Shown: positions 33,604 to 42,714 of the stretch, one piece after another | Layout: each line of letters begins with the position of its first letter | Position numbering within the stretch: position 1 is the stretch's first letter | DNA from: an uncultured beta proteobacterium | Lineage (GTDB): Bacteria > Pseudomonadota > Gammaproteobacteria > Burkholderiales > Burkholderiaceae_C | DNA: 64,000 nt | Assembly (NCBI GenBank): GCA_903938815.1 | Contig: CAJAES010000072.1 | Span: 100,883-164,882 of the forward strand | Direction: 5' to 3' | The notes under the pieces: generated by a model | The model's database searches: none | What the model saw: the letters and a program-made list of their open reading frames with translations, nothing else | What the model was told of the DNA's origin: nothing | Made by a program: the position numbers and the translations under genes

Positions 33604-34632
33604 TCAGGCCACCTCCACCATGTCGATGCCCAGGCGCCCGTAGTCCACGCGCGCGAACCCCAGGTCGTCGTACATCACCGCCTTCGGGTCCACCTGCTCA
33701 ACTTCGTCAGCCATCACGCCGCGGAAGCGCCTGCCGTCGCCATTGAGGTAGGCGAACTCGTACAAGCCCAGGCCCGTGCGCTCGTCCCGGCCCACCGCCA
33801 CGATGTCGGTCTTGAGCCGTCGATCGGACATTCCCCCCGTCGCCCAGGACGTGCCGACGCCCACCGCCGCGCCCAGGAGCATGTTCGTCGGGTCGCTCTG
33901 CGCAGCGAGCTGGTCCTGCGCGTTCTTGTAGCTGGCCTGCGCCCCGAACATGCTGGTCGCGTTCTGGCCCATCTGCCCGGCGATGCCCGCCGCCGCGCCG
34001 TAGCCCGAGTTCATTCCGGCCAGGCCGGCGTTGGCAATCCCCACCCCGCTGGCCGCAAGCCCGGCGCCAGCGCCCGTGGCCTGCATGCCCATCGCCGGGT
34101 AGCCCGCCAGGGCGTTGTTGGCCCGGTCGTCGAGCGAATAGCCCTCGGCCCGCGCCGCGCGCCGCGCGTTGTTCTTCGCACCCGCCAGCATCGCCGTCTG
34201 CCCAAGCTGCATCCGGGCATCCTGCGCCGCCGCACGGCCAGAGCCTGGCATCACCCCCATGCGAGCCATCGCGCGCGCCGACTGCTGCCGCGCACTGCTG
34301 GCTGCGGCGTTCACATCCGCGCCAGCCTCGGCGGCCAACTCGTCGGTGCGTTGCGCACGATCGAACTCACGCGCGTCCTGCACCATGCTGTCCTGCACAC
34401 CCGAGAGCATCGAGCGGCGCGTCAGCATCCAGTCTCGGTCCTCCTGCGATTGCTTGAATCCCTGCCGCGATGCGTCCAGGGCGAACTGCATCTGGTCGCG
34501 CTGCAGCGGCGCCAGTGCGGCCGAGTTGGCCAGGACGCTCTGTATCGCGTCGTCCTGAACGCCCATCGAGCGAATCTGCGCCTCGATCAGGCGCGGATCG
34601 GGCGGCGGCGTTGAAGAACCCTTCGATCCCAT
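33604..34632 (-). CDS. Internal virion protein with C-terminal S74 (endosialidase chaperone) domain
   Basis: 342 residues. Start at the ATG of MGSKGSSTPPPDP, with SD GGGAG 7 nt upstream; an ATG 36 bp earlier has none and would overlap the acetyltransferase gene. The first 150 residues are helical (QRDQMQFALDASRQGFKQSQEDRDWML), the middle is Gly/Ala/Met-rich and hydrophobic (about 175-270), and the C-terminus is an S74 intramolecular chaperone: SDRRLKTDIVAVG near 271, then ADEVEQVDPKAV. S74 domains normally trimerise a fibre and cut themselves off at the Ser of the SDRRLK motif. Here the attached part is not fibre-like. Located between acetyltransferase and internal protein genes. Confidence 0.78.
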   Translation of the reverse strand: MGSKGSSTPPPDPRLIEAQIRSMGVQDDAIQSVLANSAALAPLQRDQMQFALDASRQGFKQSQEDRDWMLTRRSMLSGVQDSMVQDAREFDRAQRTDELAAEAGADVNAAASSARQQSARAMARMGVMPGSGRAAAQDARMQLGQTAMLAGAKNNARRAARAEGYSLDDRANNALAGYPAMGMQATGAGAGLAASGVGIANAGLAGMNSGYGAAAGIAGQMGQNATSMFGAQASYKNAQDQLAAQSDPTNMLLGAAVGVGTSWATGGMSDRRLKTDIVAVGRDERTGLGLYEFAYLNGDGRRFRGVMADEVEQVDPKAVMYDDLGFARVDYGRLGIDMVEVA

Positions 34633-34634
34633 TT

Positions 34635-35057
34635 TCAAACTCCCAGCCAGCGGCATTGCGGCCGCCACATTGCGTAGATCACCACGTCACCGCCGTCAGG
34701 CGCGGCACCCGTCAGGCGCGCCTCCTCGCGGAACCCCAGGCGCGCGCAGAACCGCCGCGACGCCGCATTGCTCGCGTCCACGTAGCCGCTGACGCGCTCG
34801 ACCCCGCACACCACGAACGGGTAGGTGAAACAGGCCCGCAGGTACACACGGTTCAGCCAGCGCGCTCCGGGTTCGGCCGCGACGTGCATCCACACGTTGC
34901 ACCCGTTGTAGCCCTCGAAGATCACCCCGGCCACCAACCGTCCGCCACGCAGCAGGCCGATCGCCCGCATCCCCTCCGACAGCGCCAGGCCCGGCAGCGG
35001 CCCGCGCATGAACGCGGCCACCCGGGTCAGGTCGTAGTCGAGCGCGAAGGCGGTCAT
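34635..35057 (-). CDS. Phage GNAT-like acetyltransferase
   Basis: 140 residues. The C-terminal half carries the GNAT pattern: CGVERVSGYVDASNAASRRFCARLGFREEARLTG, equivalent to the V..xN..s.rl..klGF.....l segment, with acetyl-CoA contacts implied. The N-terminal acceptor part is short (MTAFALDYDLTRVAAFMRG). Similar small acetyltransferases occur among structural genes of other short-tailed phages. No SD before the ATG; the phage motif (copy 2) ends ten bases upstream. Target unknown. Confidence 0.72.
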   Translation of the reverse strand: MTAFALDYDLTRVAAFMRGPLPGLALSEGMRAIGLLRGGRLVAGVIFEGYNGCNVWMHVAAEPGARWLNRVYLRACFTYPFVVCGVERVSGYVDASNAASRRFCARLGFREEARLTGAAPDGGDVVIYAMWRPQCRWLGV

Positions 35058-35067
35058 GCCGGCAGCG

Positions 35068-35078
35068 TGCCATGCTTG
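35068..35078 (-). promoter_or_regulatory. Phage motif copy 2, upstream of the acetyltransferase
   Basis: Minus-strand CAAGCATGGCA followed after two bases by CTGCCGGC, directly abutting the acetyltransferase ATG. It fills the 39-bp gap after the stop of the small gene at 35,097. Confidence 0.55.
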
Positions 35079-35096
35079 CCACGCGCAGCGATCTGC

Positions 35097-35306
35097 CTAC
35101 GGCGTGCGCGGAAACCGCGTCTGGCGCGGCAGCACAGGCAGCCGGGTGTTGGCCGGGCCGACCAGCGCGTACTGCCCAGCCACTTCCATGTCGTAGCGGT
35201 GGAAGTTGGCCAGCCGGTCGTCCCAGCGGGCGGCGTCGGTGCCGGTATCAGCGGTGGTCACGCCGTCATCGCGCAGAGTGGGCCAGTGGCCGATGTAGTC
35301 GGCCAT
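35097..35306 (-). CDS. Small phage protein, unknown
   Basis: 69 residues (MADYIGHWPTLRDDGVTTAD... LPVLPRQTRFPRTP). Starts two bases after the stop of the 313-residue gene; SD not evident. Rich in Asp and Arg, no membrane segment. Probably a minor virion or assembly protein, by position only. Confidence 0.55.
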   Translation of the reverse strand: MADYIGHWPTLRDDGVTTADTGTDAARWDDRLANFHRYDMEVAGQYALVGPANTRLPVLPRQTRFPRTP

Positions 35307-35308
35307 GG

Positions 35309-36250
35309 TCAGTATTCGGGGATGAGGATGGGGACGGGGTACGGCGGCGTACTGCTGGAGCCCTGGGTCGCTCGATAGATCACCCCGGCGTAGGCGCTGC
35401 CGCCGCTCGACCAGGTGATTCGATCGCCGTTGCTGACGTAGCCGGTTTCGTTGGGCCCGGCCCAGAGGTCGCGGAACAGGCCGCGCGGAAATGCAAACTG
35501 ACCACCTCGCCCAAACAGGCGCACGCGGCTGACCCAAGGCCGTCCTCCCTGGTAGCTGTTGGCGGCGGCCGAAACGTTCCATAAGTGCTCGGTGTAGGCC
35601 CCGGAACTCTTGGCGACTCCTTGATGCACCCGAAAATTGACGCTGCTGGCCGAGGTGGTCATAGGCTCACGGGAAGCAGAGCCATAAAGTGAAGATGGTA
35701 TAAATTGAGCCCCCCCAATCGAGCAGATCACCAACGGAAACGGGTCATCCGCCGTGCTGTAGAACGAGTCGTACAGCCCGATGTACCACCCAAAGCGGCC
35801 GTAAGTGGCAGCGGTCCACGCCCCGATAGCCACTCGGTCAATCAGCGCCGAGTACGCATACGTAAACGCCGTGGTCGGCAGCAGATGCGACAGCGTGCAC
35901 CCCGCCGGCAGCGCGGCCGCGGCCTCCGGGTTCACGTAGCCAGCAGCTGGCACCAGGCCGGTGGTGCTGGGCGCGAAGCGGTCGGCCAGCTTGCCCGTGC
36001 CGTCCCAGGCCTCGAACACGCAGCTGTAGAGCGCGGTCTGCGCAGTGGTGTCGTAGCCCAGCGCAAAGAACCAGTCGCTGCCGAAGAAGTTGGCTGTGCC
36101 GGGGCTGCGGTAGACGTTCCACGTGACGGCGCCGACAACAAGCGCGGTCTCGGCGCGCACGTAGCCCACGGCGGCGAGGTCGGTGTCGAGCAGATCCAGC
36201 ATCGCCTTGGCAGGCGTGGCAGAGGTGATGGAGCCGGTGCGGAAGGTCAT
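35309..36250 (-). CDS. Phage structural protein, unknown (tail region)
   Basis: 313 residues, beta-rich: MTFRTGSITSATPAKAMLDLLDTDLAAVG, then WNVYRSPGTANFFGSDWFFALGY and RGLFRDLWAGPNETGYVSNGDRITWS. The opening resembles phage proteins that carry sample-invariant surface domains near the tail tip. Its ATG overlaps the preceding stop. No motif for enzymatic function; a tail-associated role is inferred from neighbours. Confidence 0.65.
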   Translation of the reverse strand: MTFRTGSITSATPAKAMLDLLDTDLAAVGYVRAETALVVGAVTWNVYRSPGTANFFGSDWFFALGYDTTAQTALYSCVFEAWDGTGKLADRFAPSTTGLVPAAGYVNPEAAAALPAGCTLSHLLPTTAFTYAYSALIDRVAIGAWTAATYGRFGWYIGLYDSFYSTADDPFPLVICSIGGAQFIPSSLYGSASREPMTTSASSVNFRVHQGVAKSSGAYTEHLWNVSAAANSYQGGRPWVSRVRLFGRGGQFAFPRGLFRDLWAGPNETGYVSNGDRITWSSGGSAYAGVIYRATQGSSSTPPYPVPILIPEY

Positions 36251-36561
36251 GCCTGTGCCTCCTGCTGCGCGGCCGCGCCAGCCGGCGCCTGGGTGCCTTC
36301 ATCCAGCACCGCATCGGCCGCAGCATCCGCCGCCGCATCGGCCTGCGGCGCCGGGCGCGCGGCCCAGTGGTCGCCGGCCCAGTACACGATTTCGTCAGCG
36401 CCGGCCGTGGGCAGCGGCGCGGCGACGACGAAACCCAGCGCGGCCAGCTCGGCGTCGTCCATGCCGGCCAGCGCCACGACGCTGCCGTCCGGGCCCAGGG
36501 TGGTGGCCGGCAACGGTGCGGGCTCGCCCAGCAAGTAGGAGTAGATGGGGATGTAGGTCAC
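36247..36561 (-). CDS. Small phage protein with Ala-rich tail, unknown
   Basis: 104 residues. MTYIPIYSYLLGEPAPLPATTLGPDGSVV, with WAGDHWAARPAP near 63-74 and a C-terminal Ala/Gln-rich stretch. Overlaps both neighbours by four bases, so translation is coupled. Role unknown; tail region by position. Confidence 0.6.
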   Translation of the reverse strand: MTYIPIYSYLLGEPAPLPATTLGPDGSVVALAGMDDAELAALGFVVAAPLPTAGADEIVYWAGDHWAARPAPQADAAADAAADAVLDEGTQAPAGAAAQQEAQA

Positions 36562-37019
36562 GATGCGAACGCCTCCACGCGCAGGTTGGCGAGATAAAAA
36601 GTCCGCTGCACCGAAGCGCGGTTTCGGATACCCAGAAACAAGGCACCGCTGGCGGCGCCCTCGATGTAGACCGGCGCGGTCGCGTCGAACCCGGAGCCGT
36701 TGCAGTCGACGGCCTCAAACCAAAGGCCACCGCCATCGGCCGCGTCGCGCAACTGCAGATCGAACAGGCCCCCGGAGTCCGCAACCACGTTCAGGCGGCT
36801 CATCAGTCCACGCCGGCAGATGCCCGGCGCCGTGAACCACGAATAGGCGCTCTGGCCGGCTACCAGCGTACCCAGCAGAAGATTGGTGACCGATACCTTG
36901 CTGGATCCGCCGCCGCCCGAAGCGCCTGCCACGCCGCCGACCTCGATGGTCACGGCGGATCCGCCCTTGACCTCGACAACGGCCAAGGTGCTTTGCAGAA
37001 CCTGCAGCACGTCGCTCAT
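36558..37019 (-). CDS. Phage virion protein, unknown
   Basis: 153 residues. A Gly/Ser linker (GGVAGASGGGGSS near 27-40) separates a short N-terminal helix (MSDVLQVLQSTLAVVEVKGG) from a beta-rich domain (SRLNVVADSGGLFDLQLRDAADG). Four-base overlaps with neighbours on both sides. Looks like a small adhesin or tail decoration domain; no family named. Confidence 0.62.
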   Translation of the reverse strand: MSDVLQVLQSTLAVVEVKGGSAVTIEVGGVAGASGGGGSSKVSVTNLLLGTLVAGQSAYSWFTAPGICRRGLMSRLNVVADSGGLFDLQLRDAADGGGLWFEAVDCNGSGFDATAPVYIEGAASGALFLGIRNRASVQRTFYLANLRVEAFAS

Positions 37020-37366
37020 CGCGTGACCTGCGGGCTGATCTCGACGTGGCCCTGAACCAGCCGTGTCACCTCTGCGCCCGGGCTTTCGAGCTCAAGGTCG
37101 TACACGCCGCTGCGGCCGACCAACGCTGCCGTCTGCGCCGCCGAGGCCGTCACAGAGATCGTGCCGCCGGCACCCCCCAGAACGATGCCGCCGCCCCCCG
37201 AACTGGTGAGCGACAACATGGCGGATTCCGATGCAGCGTCCCCGCGCACCTGCATTCGGGCGCCGTAACCCGTCAGGTCCACCGCAGCGCCGTCGATCTT
37301 CCAGGCCAACTCGAGCCGGAATGTGGCACCTTGCTCGATCAGAATGTCGTGGTTTGCTGCTGGCAT
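37016..37366 (-). CDS. Phage tail/baseplate-type protein, unknown
   Basis: 116 residues. HDILIEQGATFRLELAWKIDGAAVDLTGYGARMQVR at the start is the pattern of small immunoglobulin-like proteins that precede receptor-binding modules in many phages (BppU N-terminal-like). Followed by a Gly-rich beta segment. Located in the tail gene run. Confidence 0.65.
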   Translation of the reverse strand: MPAANHDILIEQGATFRLELAWKIDGAAVDLTGYGARMQVRGDAASESAMLSLTSSGGGGIVLGGAGGTISVTASAAQTAALVGRSGVYDLELESPGAEVTRLVQGHVEISPQVTR

Positions 37367-37370
37367 CTCG

Positions 37371-37817
37371 TCACACCCCGTTGGGCACCTCGGGCCAGTG
37401 GATGGCGGCCGGGTCTGGCTGCATGGTCACGTCGCGCAGCGCCTGCCTGTACGCGCGCCATGAAGCCGGGACCGGTTCACTGCGGTCGGCCGCCCGCAGC
37501 ACCACCCAGTCCGAAGCCGCCAGCAGCGTGCCACGCTTGGCGCGAACCGCTGCCCAGGCTTCGGCCAGCGCCTGCTCGGGCGTACGGGGGTCCATCCACG
37601 CCTGCTCCTGCCAGCTCCAGCGGTGGAACCGGTCGGGCTGCGGCGGCAGCGCCACGGCAGCGCCCGCCACCACGCGATGCGTCGCATCGCTCACACCGGG
37701 CTCCACGGGCGCCAGCGCCAGGCCGCGCGCGCCGGCCAGCGCCTGGCAGTCGGCCAGCGGGCCGGACATCACCTGCTCAATGCGCCCGGTCGCCGGGACG
37801 TAGGCGGCGTAGCTCAT
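37371..37817 (-). CDS. Phage tail assembly chaperone-like protein
   Basis: 148 residues. The C-terminal half (AEAWAAVRAKRGTLLAASDWVVLRAADRSEPVPASWRAYRQALRDV... IHWPEVP) is the phage tail assembly chaperone pattern (Phage_tail_APC) found after fibre genes. The N-terminal half (YVPATGRIEQVMSGPLADCQAL) fits the same family. ATG overlaps the stop of the fibre gene (ATGA). In relatives these proteins assist fibre folding or are minor fibre components. Confidence 0.75.
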   Translation of the reverse strand: MSYAAYVPATGRIEQVMSGPLADCQALAGARGLALAPVEPGVSDATHRVVAGAAVALPPQPDRFHRWSWQEQAWMDPRTPEQALAEAWAAVRAKRGTLLAASDWVVLRAADRSEPVPASWRAYRQALRDVTMQPDPAAIHWPEVPNGV

Positions 37818-39583
37818 CGCTTGGCCCCCAGCACGAAGAGCGTTCGGTAGCCGAGCGTGCCGGCGTCCTGACTCGCCGGCGCTGCGTCGATCCCGCTCAG
37901 ACCTTGAAGTTCGTACTGCCAGGAGCCTGACCCCGGCTCGTCTTTCAGCGTCTGCGTGAAAGGCGAGCTATCAAGGGCAAGCGTTCGCGTCAGGATCACC
38001 GTGCCGCTGCCCGGCGCTCCGCCCGATGCCTGCCTCAAGAGGCGCATCTGATTCGCGTAAGCGGTTGAATACTGTCCGCCCTCGTTTGTGCCGTAGGCGC
38101 TTCCCGCCACCTGCTCCAGCGTGATCAGCACCACCACCGTTCCAGGGTTGCCTTCTGGCAGCGTCATTGGCGCCGTGGTCAGGGCCGAAGCCCAGCTCGT
38201 CGTGTTCAGCGTGATCGTGCTTTCCGCTGAAGCAAACCGTGGCACCGTCACCGCCTCGCCGGCAATGTTGATCGTGTTCACGGCCTCGATGGCGGCAGCC
38301 GTCAACGTGCCGCCGAACGTGGCCGTGCCGTCCGCCTTGATGTCCAGCGCAGCCCCGACCTTGAGGGCCGACGCCGATCCCGTGGCGCCCAGGTCCAGCA
38401 ACCGCGAGGCGTCGGCGTTCTGGGCACGAAAGACGCCGCTCCCGTCGAACGTGACGATCGACCCGCTGCTGTGGCGCAGCGAGAACTTCCCATCGCGGCC
38501 GATCCATGCGCCGTTGCCGGTGTTGTAGGCCGTTGATCCGGCGCCCAGGCCCTGCGCGTAGATCGAGATGCCGCCGATCTGTCCCGTGCCGTCGCTGTTG
38601 AGCCGCGTGCCGAACTCGCCGGCCGCGTAGGTCGTGGACTGCAGGAAGTTGCTGCCGATGTTCCAGCCGCCGATCGTGCCCGCGCCGGCCAGGATCGTTC
38701 CCCGCACCACCACGCCCGAGAACTCCGCCGTCCCGTCACCGTTGATGCGCCAGCCGGTCGAGCCCGGCGCAAAGCCGGTCGATTCGATGTACTGGCCCAC
38801 CTCGATGCTGCCCGCCACCAGCTTGCTTGCCGAAAGGTTCGCGATCTTCGCGTCGTCCACCGCCAGGTTGGCGATCATCGCGTTGGCGATCTGCGCGTTG
38901 TGGATGAAGGCGTCGGCCGTGTAGGTGCCTGGCGGCACCACCGTGCCATCGGGCAGCGTGAACTGCTGCGTCACCACCTTGAACGGGTTGCCCGGCCCGG
39001 TCAGCGCCGCCACCAGGGCGGCCACGTCGCGGCCCGTCGTGGCGCCCTGCCCGTTCGTGCCGCCGGCCGGGCTCACGCTCAACACGCCGTCCTGGCTCTC
39101 CCACTTGATCCACAGCCGCAGCGTGGTGGACGGGTTCACCGGCAGCGCCCACACCCGCCCGGCGAACTGCCCCACCTCGCTGGCCGCGTCGAAGGTCGGC
39201 AGCGCGCCACCCTCCTCCACATTGGCCGCGTAGACGTGCGTGCGCAGGTGGCCGCTCCCCTGCGCGTACCGGGGCACGTCGTGCTCGATGAAGATGTGCG
39301 AGATCGACGGCGTGACCCGGAACCCGGTCGGTGCCGGCGGCGGCGTCAAGTCCGGCTCCGGCTCTGCCGGCGGTGCAGGCAGCAGCGGCGCCACCCCGGA
39401 CCCGGACACCCCCGACCCGCCATTGCCGGGCAGCACCGCGATGCCGCCCTCCACCAGGTCGCGCACCGTCACGCCGCGGTCCAGCGGGTCGCCCTGGCGA
39501 CCCAGGTAGACCATCAGCGTCTCGCGCACGCGCTGCGTGAAGTTCGGCGCCGTCACGGTCGGCAGGTCGTTGCGCTGCGCCAT
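37814..39583 (-). CDS. Tail fibre protein, lambda gpJ C-terminal-like
   Basis: 589 residues. An N-terminal Pro-rich segment (residues 60-90) leads to a beta domain and then to the region AFIHNAQIANAMIANLAVDDAKIANLSASKLVAGSIEVGQ (about 225-265), the helical bundle typical of the C-terminal part of lambda tip protein J and related central fibres; after it come repeats of type GTAEFSGVVVRGTILAGAGTIGG and STAYNTGNGAWIGRDGKFSLRHSSG. No catalytic motif. Likely part of the receptor-facing tail tip. Followed at once by the chaperone-like gene. Confidence 0.78.
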   Translation of the reverse strand: MAQRNDLPTVTAPNFTQRVRETLMVYLGRQGDPLDRGVTVRDLVEGGIAVLPGNGGSGVSGSGVAPLLPAPPAEPEPDLTPPPAPTGFRVTPSISHIFIEHDVPRYAQGSGHLRTHVYAANVEEGGALPTFDAASEVGQFAGRVWALPVNPSTTLRLWIKWESQDGVLSVSPAGGTNGQGATTGRDVAALVAALTGPGNPFKVVTQQFTLPDGTVVPPGTYTADAFIHNAQIANAMIANLAVDDAKIANLSASKLVAGSIEVGQYIESTGFAPGSTGWRINGDGTAEFSGVVVRGTILAGAGTIGGWNIGSNFLQSTTYAAGEFGTRLNSDGTGQIGGISIYAQGLGAGSTAYNTGNGAWIGRDGKFSLRHSSGSIVTFDGSGVFRAQNADASRLLDLGATGSASALKVGAALDIKADGTATFGGTLTAAAIEAVNTINIAGEAVTVPRFASAESTITLNTTSWASALTTAPMTLPEGNPGTVVVLITLEQVAGSAYGTNEGGQYSTAYANQMRLLRQASGGAPGSGTVILTRTLALDSSPFTQTLKDEPGSGSWQYELQGLSGIDAAPASQDAGTLGYRTLFVLGAKR

Positions 39584-39587
39584 GCCG

Positions 39588-41966
39588 CTACACCTGCGCC
39601 AGCTCTGCGATGCTCGTGGCCACGGCCACGCTCTGCACCGCCGTCGTGCCCTCGATCTCGAACTGCCATTGGCTCGCCAGGAACCCGGCCGGCAGCCAGA
39701 AGGCCCCGCCCGATCGCACCACCTGCGTGTGGCGCAGCGCGCCGTCAGCCCAGATGCGCAGCGTCACCGGGAAGGCGTCGGCGTTCACCTCCGCACAGGC
39801 GAAGTTCATCGGCATCGGTGCGCGGAACACCTTGCTGCGAAACCGGCACACCATCGGCGCCGTGCCCGCGTCCCACTTCGTCACCGAAGCGCCCGACAGC
39901 ACGTAGAGCTGGTCGCTAAACTCGTCGAAGTGCATCCCCTCATAGCCGGTGTCGAGGAAGTAGATCCCCTGCGGGTTGCCCGGGTCGATCATGAAGCCGC
40001 GCCGGCCGCTGCCGTCGTCGTAGCTGCCGAAGTACAGGCCCTCGTAGAGCTTGCCCACGATCGAGCTCGGCACCAGGGCCTGCCAGTCATCGCGGCGCAT
40101 CACGCCGTTCGTCAGCACGCGCGCGCCGCCCGCGCCGTACCAGCACAGCCCGTCCTCGCTGGCCCACGCCACGCCCGCGCCCATGCTCACCACGGAGCGC
40201 GCCGAGACGCAGCCCTGCGGCAGGTCCATCGGCATCGGGTCCATTGAGTCCGGCCCGCTGCCCGACAGCACCAGGGGGCGCCCCGTGGTCAGCACCAGCA
40301 ACTGCTGCCCCACCACGCCCAGCGCCACCGGCTTGGCGTCCGGCGGAATCGCGTCGTACTCATCCGGCCAGGCGTAGGCCGAGAACGGCTCGCAGAACCG
40401 AACCCGGTTGCCACTGATGCCCGCCAGCATTCCGCCCCACAACGCCGTCAGGTGCGTCAGGTCGTCCGGCGGCGGGGTCCAGCCGTTCGTGGGCAACGCC
40501 TCACCGAGGTCGCGGTTGTCGTCGGTGGTCGAGGCCGTGCCCAGCGCCACCTCGCGCAGGAAGAAGAAGTCCGTCGCGCCGCTGGCGCCGGTCTGCGTGC
40601 GGTAGATGCGCAGCTTGTTGATGCTGTAGTTGCCGGCCGGCGGGTCGGCGAATCCGCTGATCGTCGCCGTGGCCTCGCCCGCGCGCGACAGTTCCGCACT
40701 CGGCGGGCTCGGCGCGCTCTCCCAGCCCCAGTCGTTGACGAACGTGTAGACGTAGAACACCGTTGTCTTGGTCGCGTCCGCCGCGCTGATCTCGGCCGCG
40801 CCGCCCAGGCGCGAGAACACATCCTTCGTGCCCGGCGTCACCCGGCGGATCAGCAGCGTCGCCGCAGCGCCGACCGCCGTTGTCTCCACCCGCACGTTGT
40901 CGCTCACCCCGTTGGCGGCCTTGACCACCGTGGCCTTGACGCCGGCCACACCCAGCACGCTCGCCAGGCTCGTTGCCGTGACCGCAGACGGGAAGGTTCC
41001 GGCCCCTGAAGGCACCGTCACCAGCACCGGTTGCGCGCCGTTGACCGTCACCGTCCAGACATCGTTGACCGGCGTATCGGTCGCATTGATCGACGTGCTG
41101 GCTATGGTGATGACGGCCGGTGCCGCCGGAACGTCCGGCGTCTCGCCAGGGTTGTCCACTGCGTTCGCGCCCGTGGCCTGCCCGCCGAACAGGTTCGTGT
41201 ACGTCACGACATCGGGGTCGTAGTCCTCGGCCGTGTCCACCTTCTTCTCGACGAAGAAGCCAACCGCCACCGTCGTCGTGCGCACGCGCACGCCGGCCAC
41301 CACGCCATCCGCGCCATCCTGCGCGAGGGCATCGAAGTCCGTCAGCGCGTCGATCTGCGCCGCAAGAGATGCCCGCGTCACCACGGACCCGCCCGAAGCC
41401 GCCGTCAGCGTGATGGCCTGCGGCGTCTGGTCCTCGCCGTCGATCACGCGCGTGAACCTCAGCACCTCACCGACCGGCAGCGTCTTGAGCAAGGTGTCGT
41501 CGATCACGAACTCGAACTTGCCCTCGTCGGCATCCACGGCCGCCGCCACCGCAGCCACCGAGGGCGCCGTGGCCGGCGCCGGCAGGCCCAGCGGGCGCCA
41601 GTTCACGCCGGGGTTGTCCTGCATGCCCGTGCCGTCCAGCGCCAGGTTGTCCGTCACCTTGGGCACGCCGTCGCCCGTGTAGTAGGTGCGCTCGGTCGTG
41701 TCGTCGGGGTCGAAGCCCCGCACGGCATGCACCGTGCCGGCCCAACTCAGCCAGTAGGTCAGGTCGGTGGCCGTGTCCCGGCCCATGCGGTAGATGGTCT
41801 TGCGCCCGGCCGGCACCGTCGCCACCGTGAGCGGCAGCCGCCAGGGTCGCAGGTCGCCACGGCCCGGCTTGTGGTTGCGGCTGACCACGCCCACGGCATC
41901 GGCCAGCAGCGTCGGGTGCAGGGCGCGGTTCTCACCCGCGAAACCGCCCAGGCGAATGACCGCCAT
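39588..41966 (-). CDS. Large tail hub/tail tube-associated protein
   Basis: 792 residues, the biggest conserved tail protein besides the giant. Starts MAVIRLGGFAGENRALHPTLLADAVG; includes WRPLGLPAPATAPS near 125, a fibronectin-like Ala/Val/Thr-rich middle (about 290-400), and a C-terminal propeller-like part with TALWGGMLAGISGNRVRFCEPFSAYAWPDEYDA near 515-545, VLTTGRPLVLSGSGPDSM and a final IEGTTAVQSVAVATSIAEL. This architecture is shared by podovirus proteins placed right after the tail adaptor genes, comparable in place to T7 gp12/P22 nozzle proteins. No enzymatic motif seen. Confidence 0.72.
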   Translation of the reverse strand: MAVIRLGGFAGENRALHPTLLADAVGVVSRNHKPGRGDLRPWRLPLTVATVPAGRKTIYRMGRDTATDLTYWLSWAGTVHAVRGFDPDDTTERTYYTGDGVPKVTDNLALDGTGMQDNPGVNWRPLGLPAPATAPSVAAVAAAVDADEGKFEFVIDDTLLKTLPVGEVLRFTRVIDGEDQTPQAITLTAASGGSVVTRASLAAQIDALTDFDALAQDGADGVVAGVRVRTTTVAVGFFVEKKVDTAEDYDPDVVTYTNLFGGQATGANAVDNPGETPDVPAAPAVITIASTSINATDTPVNDVWTVTVNGAQPVLVTVPSGAGTFPSAVTATSLASVLGVAGVKATVVKAANGVSDNVRVETTAVGAAATLLIRRVTPGTKDVFSRLGGAAEISAADATKTTVFYVYTFVNDWGWESAPSPPSAELSRAGEATATISGFADPPAGNYSINKLRIYRTQTGASGATDFFFLREVALGTASTTDDNRDLGEALPTNGWTPPPDDLTHLTALWGGMLAGISGNRVRFCEPFSAYAWPDEYDAIPPDAKPVALGVVGQQLLVLTTGRPLVLSGSGPDSMDPMPMDLPQGCVSARSVVSMGAGVAWASEDGLCWYGAGGARVLTNGVMRRDDWQALVPSSIVGKLYEGLYFGSYDDGSGRRGFMIDPGNPQGIYFLDTGYEGMHFDEFSDQLYVLSGASVTKWDAGTAPMVCRFRSKVFRAPMPMNFACAEVNADAFPVTLRIWADGALRHTQVVRSGGAFWLPAGFLASQWQFEIEGTTAVQSVAVATSIAELAQV

Positions 41967-41982
41967 GTCAGGCCCGCGCCGG

Positions 41983-42684
41983 TCAGCCGGCCGCAGCCGA
42001 CGCCATCGGGTGGTTCGGGTTGCCAGGCGAGGTCGGCGCCACCGCCACCGTGGCCTTGATCTCGATGCCCAGCGCGTTGGCGAAGGCGCCGTAGTGCGCC
42101 TGCGCGCGCTGCGCGTTGCCAGCGTACTGGCTGTCCTTCGTGTATGCGCGGTACAGAACGTAGTCCTGCAGCGCGTTGCCGTAGATGTCCGGCACGCTGA
42201 TGTCGCCGCTCACGGCCGTGTAGTCCGATCCGGCCGCAGGCTCCGTCACATCCGAAGGCAGCGCCGAGTACACCAAGTCCAGCGAGGCGCCGCTGGCGGC
42301 GGCCGGCGGGTAGACGTAGAAGGTGCGCGGGTCGCGCGGGTCGAACATGAAGTGGACGATCTCCGTCACGCCCGTCAGGCTGTGCCAGCCTGGCGATTGG
42401 GAGTCGAGGATCTCGCGCGCGCACAGGCGCACGGCCCGCTTGGTGCCGCCCGTGTTGCGCACCACCTCGATCAGCTTCGCGCCGTTGGCCGGCAACTGCT
42501 GCTTCGAGCCGGCCGCCAGCGTCAGCGCGGCATTCGTCACCATGCTGTCGGGCCGGTGGATGATGATCTCGCGCTGCCCGTCGTTGAGGTAGCGCACCAG
42601 CTCGGCCACGGGCCAGCGGATCGAGGTCGTGTCCTGCAGCGTCTCGACGATGCGCCGGACGATGGATTGAGCGGTCAGGGGCAT
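41983..42684 (-). CDS. Head-tail adaptor/tail tubular-type protein (DUF6682-like)
   Basis: 233 residues. VRYLNDGQREIIIHRPDSMVTNAALTLAAGSKQQLPANGAKLIEVVRNTGG and VSVPDIYGNALQDYVLYRAYTKDSQY are hallmarks of the adaptor family found after the capsid genes of N4-gp56-type podoviruses. Similar in position to tail tubular protein A. Start ATG 30 bp after the preceding stop. Builds the connection between portal ring and nozzle, by analogy. Confidence 0.78.
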   Translation of the reverse strand: MPLTAQSIVRRIVETLQDTTSIRWPVAELVRYLNDGQREIIIHRPDSMVTNAALTLAAGSKQQLPANGAKLIEVVRNTGGTKRAVRLCAREILDSQSPGWHSLTGVTEIVHFMFDPRDPRTFYVYPPAAASGASLDLVYSALPSDVTEPAAGSDYTAVSGDISVPDIYGNALQDYVLYRAYTKDSQYAGNAQRAQAHYGAFANALGIEIKATVAVAPTSPGNPNHPMASAAAG

Positions 42685-42714
42685 GTGTGGCTCCGTGGGT
42701 CCAGGGTCAGAAGA

